Below, one piece after another: positions 56,203 through 64,000 of a stretch of DNA of 64,000 nucleotides. The stretch's first letter is position 1. Each line of letters begins with the position of its first letter. The DNA comes from Stutzerimonas nitrititolerans (GTDB taxonomy: Bacteria > Pseudomonadota > Gammaproteobacteria > Pseudomonadales > Pseudomonadaceae). The translations under genes were made by a program, and so were the position numbers. The stretch is from positions 124,001 through 188,000 of the forward strand of contig NZ_RFFL01000004.1 in the NCBI RefSeq assembly GCF_003696285.1, written 5' to 3'. Under the pieces are notes generated by a model that saw only the letters and a list, made by a program, of their open reading frames with translations, was not told the DNA's origin and did not search any database.

Positions 56203-57809
56203 AGCCCCTGGGTTTTCGCCAGGCCAACGCCTGGCTGCATACCTGGACCGGCCTGCTGCTCGGCTGGCTGCTGTATGCGGTGTTCCTCACCGGCACCCTG
56301 AGCTTCTTCCAGGAAGAAATCAGCTACTGGATGAAGCCCGAGCTGCATGTCTCGGTAGCGGATAACGGCAGCGCCCTGCGCGCCGTCCACAAGATGCAGG
56401 AGCTGGCCCCGACCGCCGCGCTGTGGAACATCAGCCTGCCCAGTGAGCGCAACGCCGCGCTGCAGGTGCAGTGGTTCGACCGGGGCGAACGCATCGGCAA
56501 GGGCGGCGGTCAGCGGCGGGTGCTGGATGCCGTGAGCGCGGAGCCGCTCCAGATACGCGAAACACGCGGCGGCGGTTTCCTCTACCGTTTCCATTTCGAG
56601 CTGTACGGCCTGCCGCGCGTGGCGGCGCGCTGGATCGTCGGCATCGCCACGATGGTCATGCTGGTGGCCATCGTCAGCGGGGTGATCACCCACAAGAAAA
56701 TCTTCAAGGACTTCTTCACCTTCCGCCCAAGGAAAGGCCAGCGCTCCTGGCTTGATGCGCACAACGCCACGGCGGTGCTGGCCCTGCCCTTCCACCTGAT
56801 GATCACCTACAGTGGCCTGCTCCTGCTGATGTTCATGCTGATGCCCTGGGGCGTGGAAAGCGCCTACCAGGGCGACACCCAGCGCTTCTTTGCCGAGAGT
56901 GGCGGACGCGGCGGGCGCGGCGCGCCAGTTGGCGAGGAACGGCAGGCGACACCGCTCGTACCGGCGCCACTGACCGATGTCGCGCCCTTGCTGGAACAGG
57001 CCGAGCGACGCTGGCCGCGCGGAGTGGCGAGCATCTCGGTGAGCGACCCGGGCACTTCGCGGGCAGTGATCGAACTGCGCGAGCGTGGCGGCGACAGCCT
57101 GATCGACCGTGGCGCCAACGAACGGCAGCGCTTCGACGGCGTCACCGGCGAGCCGCTGGCAAGCCCACCACCACCTGAGATAAGCGGCATCAGCGCCACC
57201 TACAACGTGTTCAGCAGCCTGCACCTGTTGCGTTTCGCCGGCGCCCCGCTGCGCTGGTTCGCCTTCCTCAGCGGCCTGCTGGGTACCGCGATGATCGCAA
57301 CCGGCCTGGTGCTGTGGGTGGTCAAGCGCCTGCCGGAACGCCAGAAGCTGGGCCGCACGCCGCTCGGCCAGCGTCTGGTGGAAGCGCTGAACGTCGGCAC
57401 CATCGCCGGCCTGCCGCTGGCCATCGCGATCTATTTCTGGGCCAACCGCCTGTTGCCCTCGACGCTGGCGCAGCGTGCCGACTGGGAAATCCGCAGCTTC
57501 TTCATCGCCTGGGCGCTGTGCCTGATCCATCCACTGCTGCGCCCTCACAAACGCGCCTGGATCGAACAGTTGCAGCTGGCCGCCGTACTGTTCGCCGCAT
57601 TGCCGGTGTTCGGCCTGGGCCTGCCGCACAGCCACCTGCCAGCGGCACTGTTGCGCGGCGACTGGTTGCTGGCCGGCATGGACCTGACACTGCTGGCCAG
57701 CGCCGCGCTATTGGGCTACGCCGCCTGGAAGCTCGCCCGGCACCAACCCGCCCAGCGCCCGCAACGCCAACCGCGCCCCGCGCGCACCACGGAGGCGAGC
57801 ACGACATGA
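56199..57809 (+). CDS. PepSY-domain iron-regulated membrane protein
   Basis: 536-residue inner-membrane protein with an N-terminal helix (residues 12-35, HTWTGLLLGWLLYAVFLTGTLSFF), a periplasmic domain, then helices at about 145-170 and 200-225, and three or four more at the end. ANAWLHTWTGLLLGWLLYAVFLTGTL (cited in parts) and HFELYGLPRVAARWIVGIATM fit the PepSY-TM family that reduces ferric siderophores (FsrB/PiuB type); conserved His residues here could bind haem. It starts in the DUF3649 stop and ends in the DUF3325 start, so all three are translated as a unit. The 3' part is Ala/Arg/Pro-rich. Confidence 0.85.
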   Translation: MKPLGFRQANAWLHTWTGLLLGWLLYAVFLTGTLSFFQEEISYWMKPELHVSVADNGSALRAVHKMQELAPTAALWNISLPSERNAALQVQWFDRGERIGKGGGQRRVLDAVSAEPLQIRETRGGGFLYRFHFELYGLPRVAARWIVGIATMVMLVAIVSGVITHKKIFKDFFTFRPRKGQRSWLDAHNATAVLALPFHLMITYSGLLLLMFMLMPWGVESAYQGDTQRFFAESGGRGGRGAPVGEERQATPLVPAPLTDVAPLLEQAERRWPRGVASISVSDPGTSRAVIELRERGGDSLIDRGANERQRFDGVTGEPLASPPPPEISGISATYNVFSSLHLLRFAGAPLRWFAFLSGLLGTAMIATGLVLWVVKRLPERQKLGRTPLGQRLVEALNVGTIAGLPLAIAIYFWANRLLPSTLAQRADWEIRSFFIAWALCLIHPLLRPHKRAWIEQLQLAAVLFAALPVFGLGLPHSHLPAALLRGDWLLAGMDLTLLASAALLGYAAWKLARHQPAQRPQRQPRPARTTEASTT

Positions 57810-58129
57810 TCGGTCTGAGTCTGGTGTTGTGTTTCAGCGGCTTCAGCGCCCTGTGCCTGGGCCTTGCCCGTCATCACGAACAGGTCTTCGGCCGCAAGCC
57901 TGCACAGCGCACGGCATGGGCGCTGCGCCTGCTGGGCTGGCTGCTGCTGGCCTGCGCCATCGTCCCCGCCGTGATGGCGCTGGGCATGTCGGTGGGCCTG
58001 GCGTGCTGGGCCGCCCTCCTCAGCCTCGCGGCGGCCCTGCTGGTGTTGCTGCTGACGTACCGGCCTCGGCTGATCGTGCCCCTGGCGCTGGGCGCACCGC
58101 CGCTGGTGCTTCCCTTCCTGCTGTTCTGA
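57806..58129 (+). CDS. DUF3325-family membrane protein
   Basis: 107-residue inner-membrane protein with three to four hydrophobic segments: LSLVLCFSGFSALCLGLA, LRLLGWLLLACAIVPAVMAL, SVGLACWAALLSLAAALLVLLL and IVPLALGAPPLVLPFLLF. DUF3325 proteins occur at the end of DUF3649-PepSY operons. The ATG overlaps the PepSY stop as ATGA. Function is unknown; probably part of the same siderophore-iron reduction complex. Confidence 0.78.
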   Translation: MIGLSLVLCFSGFSALCLGLARHHEQVFGRKPAQRTAWALRLLGWLLLACAIVPAVMALGMSVGLACWAALLSLAAALLVLLLTYRPRLIVPLALGAPPLVLPFLLF

Positions 58130-58155
58130 CGAACGTACGGCCCGCCTGTCGCCGT

Positions 58156-58782
58156 TCAGCGCAGGCGTGCCGGCACTTCCTTCCACTCCCCCGGCTGCAG
58201 GCCATCCAGCGTCCAGGGGCCGATACGCACCCGCACCAGCCGCAGCGTCGGCAGCCCGACCGCGGCGGTCATGCGCCTGACCTGGCGATTGCGTCCCTCG
58301 CGAATCACCAGCTCCAGCCAGCTGGTGGGCACGCTCTTGCGAAAACGCACCGGCGGATTGCGCGGCCACAGCTCGGGCTCGGCCAGCAGCCTGGCTTCGG
58401 CCGGCAGCGTCATGCCGTCGTTGAGTTCGACGCCGTCGCGCAGGCGCTGCAGCTGCTCTTCGCTCGCCTCGCCTTCCACCTGCACCCAGTAGGTCTTGGC
58501 CAGCTTGTGCTTCGGATCGGCGATGCGTGCCTGCAGCTGGCCGTCATTGGTCAGCAGCAACAGCCCCTCGCTGTCCCGGTCCAGGCGCCCCGCCGGATAG
58601 ACGCCCGGCACCGGCACGAAGTCCTTCAACGTGGCACGGCCCTCGGCATCGTTGAACTGGGTCAGCACGTCGAACGGCTTGTTCAGCAGCAGCAGACGCG
58701 GCTCGGCGGGACGCGCCTTCGCCACGCGGCGAGGCGTCCCGGATGCGGGACGATGTTTAGGGGACATAAGCGATGTCGGCAA
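58156..58782 (-). CDS. rluE: 23S rRNA pseudouridine synthase (RluE-like)
   Basis: 208-residue RsuA/RluE-family synthase without an S4 domain. [15 protein letters not shown] near residue 30 starts the catalytic domain, and [18 protein letters not shown] near 65 holds the catalytic Asp. [28 protein letters not shown] near 163 is the family C-terminal motif. The compact, S4-less form is like E. coli RluE, which modifies U2457. A Met five codons into the frame (58767) is an alternative start. It is convergent with the DUF3325 gene, with only 26 bases between them. Confidence 0.88.
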   Translation of the reverse strand: MPTSLMSPKHRPASGTPRRVAKARPAEPRLLLLNKPFDVLTQFNDAEGRATLKDFVPVPGVYPAGRLDRDSEGLLLLTNDGQLQARIADPKHKLAKTYWVQVEGEASEEQLQRLRDGVELNDGMTLPAEARLLAEPELWPRNPPVRFRKSVPTSWLELVIREGRNRQVRRMTAAVGLPTLRLVRVRIGPWTLDGLQPGEWKEVPARLR

Positions 58783-58838
58783 GGAACAGGGCCGGCGATG
58801 CTAGGGCCTGTTCCCGTTTCGGCGCAAGCCGGGCCGGC

Positions 58839-59288
58839 TCACCAGCGCAGGTAGAACATCGCCTTGGCCAGCACCACGATGCCGATCATCTGGGCAAAGA
58901 TCGCCCAGTGGATCAGGCGGTAGCGCGCCGGCGTCATCCGTCCGCTGCGCAGCAGCATGGCCACGGCGCCAAAGCTGAAGAAGACGCCGATGGCGAGCAG
59001 GATCTTCAGCGACAACAAGGTGCCGAAGCTGCTGGCGAACGGATCGGCCAGCGCCTGGCGGTAGTGCCAGGCCAGGCCGATCCCCGCGCCGTAGACGAAC
59101 AGCACCACCCAGTGCAGCACCATACGCAGACGTGCCCCCACCGCCTTGTCGACACTCTGCATCGCCTCGGGGTCGACCTGCTGGCGCACACGGGCCAGCA
59201 CGGCCACTTCGACAAACAACGTGCCGATGAAGAAGATCGCGCCCAGCAAATGAACGACGTGCAACAGGGAATAACCGCTCATCTTCAC
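58839..59288 (-). CDS. CopD-like small membrane protein
   Basis: 149-residue membrane protein with four helices. MKMSGYSLLHVVHLLGAIFFIGTLFVEVAVLARV begins with conserved His residues (LHVVHLLGA), HWVVLFVYGAGIGLAWHYRQAL has a second His pair, and the final helix includes HWAIFAQMIGIVVLAKAM. This four-helix His-containing arrangement fits the CopD/YebZ-like family associated with copper or with haem. Function uncertain. It is on the same strand as RluE, 57 bases after it, probably a separate unit. Confidence 0.72.
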   Translation of the reverse strand: MKMSGYSLLHVVHLLGAIFFIGTLFVEVAVLARVRQQVDPEAMQSVDKAVGARLRMVLHWVVLFVYGAGIGLAWHYRQALADPFASSFGTLLSLKILLAIGVFFSFGAVAMLLRSGRMTPARYRLIHWAIFAQMIGIVVLAKAMFYLRW

Positions 59289-59355
59289 CCCTTGGTTTGT
59301 TCAGGTTGCCAGCCTAGCCCCACCACCGAATGGATGCCACCGACCGCCCCGCGCC

Positions 59356-59703
59356 TCAGGGACGCACCGCAGCCAGGCGGGAGCCGTCACGCTCGACCTG
59401 CTGACCCGGCACGAAGCCCTCGGCGGAAGTGCGCAGCCTGGAGGTATTACCCTCGGCATCCTCGAGTACATAGAGGTTATGCTCAAGCCCTGCCGCCTTC
59501 TGCACGCCCTGCCCGGTGAAATAGCCCACGCCGCCGCCCACCAGCGCGCCTATCGGGCCGCCGACGGCTGCGCCCAGCATGAACCCGCTGAGACCACCGA
59601 AGCCACCGCCCACCGCGCGGTCCTTCTGCACGGAAACCACTTCATCGGCATGCACGGCGGTATTCGCCAGCAGCATTACACTGAACAGAATCGACTTTTT
59701 CAT
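59356..59703 (-). CDS. Glycine-zipper outer-membrane-like protein
   Basis: 115-residue exported protein. Signal peptide MKKSILFSVMLLANTAVHA at residues 1-19. Residues 29-66 carry a glycine zipper (VGGGFGGLSGFMLGAAVGGPIGALVGGGVGYFTG, cited in parts), the transmembrane type found in OmpA-like and 17-kDa lipoproteins. The tail (LYVLEDAEGNTSRLRTSAEGFVPGQQVERDGSR) resembles the small beta-rich domain fused to such zippers in SodN/OmpA-like proteins of pseudomonads. I placed the start at the Met at 59703, heading the signal peptide. Function is unknown. Confidence 0.8.
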   Translation of the reverse strand: MKKSILFSVMLLANTAVHADEVVSVQKDRAVGGGFGGLSGFMLGAAVGGPIGALVGGGVGYFTGQGVQKAAGLEHNLYVLEDAEGNTSRLRTSAEGFVPGQQVERDGSRLAAVRP

Positions 59704-59899
59704 ACGGAACGCTCCTTGGGATTTTTTCGAGTTGCGCTCATCCTTTATCACGAAGCGTGCCGTATTTTTATCATCTGATATCAATAAGTTACCGACGCAA
59801 AGGTTCTATGAACCACAAGCAATGCGGTATTTATGACAATCAGATAAGTAATTAATACCCTTCGGGTTGTTTCTACACTGGCGAGTTCTGGAGAACCAC

Positions 59900-60301
59900 A
59901 TGATCCAATGCAAACGCGCCTACGAAAGCCCCGCGCCCGACGATGGTCAGCGGGTTCTGGTCGATCGCCTCTGGCCGCGCAACTGCCGCAAGGAAGCGCT
60001 GAAACTGGATCAATGGCACAAGGAACTGGCGCCCTCTACCGAGTTGCGGCGGACATTCAAGAGCGGCGAACTGACCTTCGAGGTCTTTCGCGAGCGTTAT
60101 CGTCAGGAGCTTGCGGCGCACCCGGAATACTGGTGGCCACTGCTGGGGATCGCCGAGCACGAACGCGTCACGCTCATCTATGCCGCGCACGACGAGCGGC
60201 AGAACAATGCCCAGGTGCTGGCCGAATGGCTGGAAGAACAGCTCGACCGCCAGGGCCGGCAGAGCTCACCGACGTGCTACGCCGGCGAGCGCTTGTCGTG
60301 A
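59900..60301 (+). CDS. DUF488-family protein
   Basis: 133-residue protein of the DUF488 family. VDRLWPRNCRKEALKLDQWHKELAPSTELR near residue 21 (conserved basic residues), FRERYRQELAAHPEYWWPL near 68 and VTLIYAAHDERQNNAQVLAEWL near 92 are family motifs. DUF488 proteins are widespread and unassigned. ATG 59900 is preceded by GGAGAACC at 59890-59897. It is alone on the plus strand between a glycine-zipper gene and the DctP gene. Confidence 0.83.
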   Translation: MIQCKRAYESPAPDDGQRVLVDRLWPRNCRKEALKLDQWHKELAPSTELRRTFKSGELTFEVFRERYRQELAAHPEYWWPLLGIAEHERVTLIYAAHDERQNNAQVLAEWLEEQLDRQGRQSSPTCYAGERLS

Positions 60302-60307
60302 AGCGGC

Positions 60308-61657
<1,350 letters not shown>

Positions 61658-62596
61658 ATGAACGAAACCCATACTTCGAGTCCAGACGAAATCGACTGCC
61701 TGATCGTCGGCGGCGGCCCGGGCGGGCTGACGGCGGCGCTTTACCTCGCCCGCTTTCATCGCGACTGCCGGGTGGTGGACGCCGGCGCCAGCCGCGCCTC
61801 GCTGATTCCTCGCACGCGCAACTACCCCGGCTTCCCGCCCGGCATATCCGGCGAGGCGCTGCTGGCCAGATTGCGCGAGCAGGCAACCGGCTACGGCGCG
61901 CAGGTCGAACAAGGCTGCGTGGAGCGGATCGAACCCCATACCGAGGGCTTCACCGCGCATTACGCAGGTAAAAGCTGCATCACCCGCCGCATCATCCTCG
62001 CGACCGGCATCGAGGACACCCTGCCGGCAATGCCCGACGCCCGCACCGCCATCGCAGCGGGCAACCTGCGCCTGTGCGCCATCTGCGACGGCTACGAGGT
62101 CGACGGCGACAACGTCGCGGTATACGGCGAGGCCGAAGACACCATCCGCCACGCCGTCTTCCTGCGGACCTTCACCGACCGGGTGACCGTCGTGGTTCAC
62201 GGCGAACGATCGGCCTGCGACGCCGCCATGGAGCTGGCCAGCCACTATGGCATCCGGCTGATCGGCGACGAGGTCGAGGCCCTGCACTGCTGCCCTCAGG
62301 GCATCGAGCTGGTCACACGCAATCAGGGCACCCATCACTTCGACATCATCTACCCCAACCTGGGCGCACGCTTTCGCTCCAGGCTGGCGATGGACCTGGG
62401 TGCGGCCTGCGACGACAAGGGCGCGCTGATCGTCGACGCCCACCAGGAGACTTCGGTGCCCGGGCTCTATGCCCTGGGCGATGTCGTTTCCGGCAGCCTC
62501 AAACAGATGAGCGTCGCCATCGGGCACGCCGCACAGGCTGCCACCGCCGTGCACAACAGCCTGGAAAGCAATCCCTGGGGCGGACCGAACCGATAA
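61658..62596 (+). CDS. Thioredoxin-reductase-like FAD/NAD(P)-dependent oxidoreductase
   Basis: 312-residue flavoprotein of the low-molecular-weight TrxR type. FAD motif [19 protein letters not shown] at about residue 16, redox-active pair Cys140-x-x-Cys143 in [12 protein letters not shown], and C-terminal [28 protein letters not shown] with second FAD contact. The NADPH-binding part is atypical: the GGGNTA-like loop of TrxR is here [11 protein letters not shown], so its cofactor and partner may differ from thioredoxin. I chose ATG 61658, heading [11 protein letters not shown]. No thioredoxin gene is adjacent. Confidence 0.85.
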   Translation: MNETHTSSPDEIDCLIVGGGPGGLTAALYLARFHRDCRVVDAGASRASLIPRTRNYPGFPPGISGEALLARLREQATGYGAQVEQGCVERIEPHTEGFTAHYAGKSCITRRIILATGIEDTLPAMPDARTAIAAGNLRLCAICDGYEVDGDNVAVYGEAEDTIRHAVFLRTFTDRVTVVVHGERSACDAAMELASHYGIRLIGDEVEALHCCPQGIELVTRNQGTHHFDIIYPNLGARFRSRLAMDLGAACDDKGALIVDAHQETSVPGLYALGDVVSGSLKQMSVAIGHAAQAATAVHNSLESNPWGGPNR

Positions 62597-62663
62597 CGGC
62601 GCCACGCGATGCCTTCGACTCGACGAGCAGGCATACTGCCGCTCTCGACCAGGGCCGGAACAC

Positions 62664-64000
62664 ATGCGCATCCACGTAACCTTCATCGACCGTATCGGCA
62701 TCACCCAGGAAGTACTCGCCCTGCTGGTGGCGCGCAACCTGAACCTCGATGCCGTGGAGATGGTGCCGCCCAACGTCTATATCGACGCGCCCGCGATCGA
62801 CGCGGACGTGCTCGACGAGCTGCGCCAGGCACTGCGCGGCGTGCGTGGCGTGCAGGACATCCAGGTGGTCGACATGCTGCCCGGCCAGCAGCGGCGCCTG
62901 CAGCTCGATGCGCTGCTGCAGGCCATGCCGGACCCGCTGATGGCGGTCGACGGCGCAGGCAAGATCCTGATGGCCAACGCCGCGCTGATCGGCCTGGTGG
63001 GGCGCGACCCGGAGGGCCAGCTCGTCGGCGAGCTGTTCGATGCGCCCGAACTGCAGGCCGCGATGCTCGAACAGGGCTTTCGCCTGCCCATGCGCGAGAT
63101 CATCTTCAACGGCCAATCGCTGCTGATCGACGTGATGCCGCTCGCCGAAACGCTTGCCGTCGACGGTGCCCAGCCGGCCGCCGGCGCCCTGCTCACCCTC
63201 TATGCGCCCAGTCGCCTCGGCGAGCGCCTGGCTGCGCTGCATCCACACCATGCGGAAAGTTTCGAGGCACTGCTCGGCGACTCGCCGGCCATCCGCACGC
63301 TCAAGGCGCGCGGCAAGCGCGTGGCGGCGCTCGATGCGCCCCTGCTGATCCAGGGTGAAACCGGCACCGGCAAGGAACTGGTCGCCCGCGCCTGCCACGC
63401 CGCCAGCCCACGCAGCAATGCGCCCTTCCTGACGCTCAGTTGCGCCGCCGTGGCGGAAAACCAGGCCGATGGCGAACTGTTCGGCTACGCGCCGGGCGTT
63501 GCCAGCGGCACCCAGCGCGGCGGCAAGCCCGGCCTGCTGGAACTGGCCAACGGCGGCACGGTGTTTCTCGACGAGATCGCCGAGATGTCGCCTTACCTGC
63601 AGGCCAAGCTGATGCACTTTCTCAGCGAGGGCAGCTTCCGCCGCATCGGCGGCGAACGCGAGATTCGCGTCGACGTGCGCATCCTCAGCGCCACCCACCG
63701 CGAGCTGGAGCAACTGGTCGGTGAAGGCAGCTTCCGTGAGGATCTGTTCTACCGGCTCAACGTGCTCAACCTGAGCGCCCCGCCGCTGCGCGAGCGCGGC
63801 GAGGACATCCTGCTGCTGGCCCGGCACTTCCTGCTGCAGGCCTGCACGCAGATCCAGCGCCCACCGTGCCGGCTCGCCCCCTCGACCTACCCGGTGCTGC
63901 TCGGCAACCCCTGGCCCGGTAACGTGCGGCAATTGCAGAACATCATCTTCCGCGCCGCAGCGATGTCCGACAGCAGCATGATCGGCCTCGACGACCTGGA
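62664..64000 (+). CDS. TyrR/PhhR-type sigma-54-related transcriptional regulator (partial)
   Basis: Start of a regulator cut by the window end after 445 residues. Residues 1-75 are an ACT domain (MRIHVTFIDRIGITQEVLALL), residues 80-190 a PAS region (LLQAMPDPLMAVDGAGKILMANAA), and from about 205 the AAA+ domain: Walker A GETGTGKE at 231-238, Walker B GGTVFLDEIAEM near 293. The GAFTGA loop that contacts sigma-54 is not present: FGYAPGVASGTQRGGKPG occupies the place, as in TyrR and PhhR. The helix-turn-helix should lie beyond 64000. Pseudomonad PhhR activates phenylalanine/tyrosine catabolism, so an aromatic amino acid response is likely. Confidence 0.88.
   Translation, partial: MRIHVTFIDRIGITQEVLALLVARNLNLDAVEMVPPNVYIDAPAIDADVLDELRQALRGVRGVQDIQVVDMLPGQQRRLQLDALLQAMPDPLMAVDGAGKILMANAALIGLVGRDPEGQLVGELFDAPELQAAMLEQGFRLPMREIIFNGQSLLIDVMPLAETLAVDGAQPAAGALLTLYAPSRLGERLAALHPHHAESFEALLGDSPAIRTLKARGKRVAALDAPLLIQGETGTGKELVARACHAASPRSNAPFLTLSCAAVAENQADGELFGYAPGVASGTQRGGKPGLLELANGGTVFLDEIAEMSPYLQAKLMHFLSEGSFRRIGGEREIRVDVRILSATHRELEQLVGEGSFREDLFYRLNVLNLSAPPLRERGEDILLLARHFLLQACTQIQRPPCRLAPSTYPVLLGNPWPGNVRQLQNIIFRAAAMSDSSMIGLDDL

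Overview
The window is GC-rich, densely coded Gammaproteobacterial chromosome, almost certainly Pseudomonas in the broad sense. The gene order nrdR-ribD-[FMN riboswitch]-riboflavin synthase-ribBA-ribH-nusB-thiL-pgpA-ribA is the conserved pseudomonad block. Typical pseudomonad intergenic repeats (GTAGGAGCGA..., GTAGGGCCGAA..., CACCCCAACCCTCTC...) are scattered through it. Protein content recalls the P. mendocina/P. alcaligenes side of the genus, but I cannot fix the species. No rRNA, tRNA, CRISPR array, prophage or intact insertion sequence was seen.

Layout. 1-2.8 kb: end of a BtuB-like TonB receptor followed by a BtuF/BtuC/BtuD-like cobalamin (or related corrinoid/siderophore) ABC importer. 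2.9-11.2 kb: minus-strand flavin/thiamine/phospholipid housekeeping block with an FMN riboswitch and a Shine-Dalgarno hairpin in front of riboflavin synthase. 11.3-20 kb: housekeeping genes (YbaY lipoprotein, methyltransferase, ThpR, a TusA-like/YedE pair, CnoX, HAD phosphatase, TesB, GNAT, HI0933-type flavoprotein), with a wrecked histone-deacetylase-family gene at 18.1-18.5 kb. 20-26 kb: flavin reductase, MFS transporter, and a permease-LeuC-LeuD operon that looks like a paralogous aconitase-family module. 26-30 kb: an eroding stretch holding an AraC N-terminal fragment, a twice-frameshifted short-chain dehydrogenase, and a racemase/VOC chimera made by deletion, between small intact genes. 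30-41 kb: regulators, dehydrogenases, a nucleotide-carrier-like transporter, a DEAD-box helicase and a NYN nuclease. 41-49 kb: periplasmic binding protein, TonB receptor with a metal-box-like upstream site, membrane acyltransferase, HrpB helicase and a zinc/iron efflux CDF protein. 49.7-51.4 kb: Lrp regulator, globin, a MITE-like element and a DUF2788 protein. 51.4-58.1 kb: an iron-acquisition island: sensor kinase, CirA-like catecholate receptor, OmpR-type regulator and a DUF3649/PepSY/DUF3325 membrane operon, with two Fur-box-like sites. 58-64 kb: RluE-type pseudouridine synthase, CopD-like and DUF488 proteins, an orphan TRAP binding protein, a thioredoxin-reductase-like flavoprotein and the start of a TyrR/PhhR-type regulator cut by the window end.

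The strongest unusual signals are: the inverted-repeat family with the terminus TAGGGTCTGTTGCC, which supplies the stop codon of two unrelated genes; the cluster of decayed or fused genes at 18 kb and 26-30 kb; the paralogous LeuCD-permease operon; and the kinase/regulator pair split by its likely target receptor. I did not find an entire system that I could call previously undescribed.
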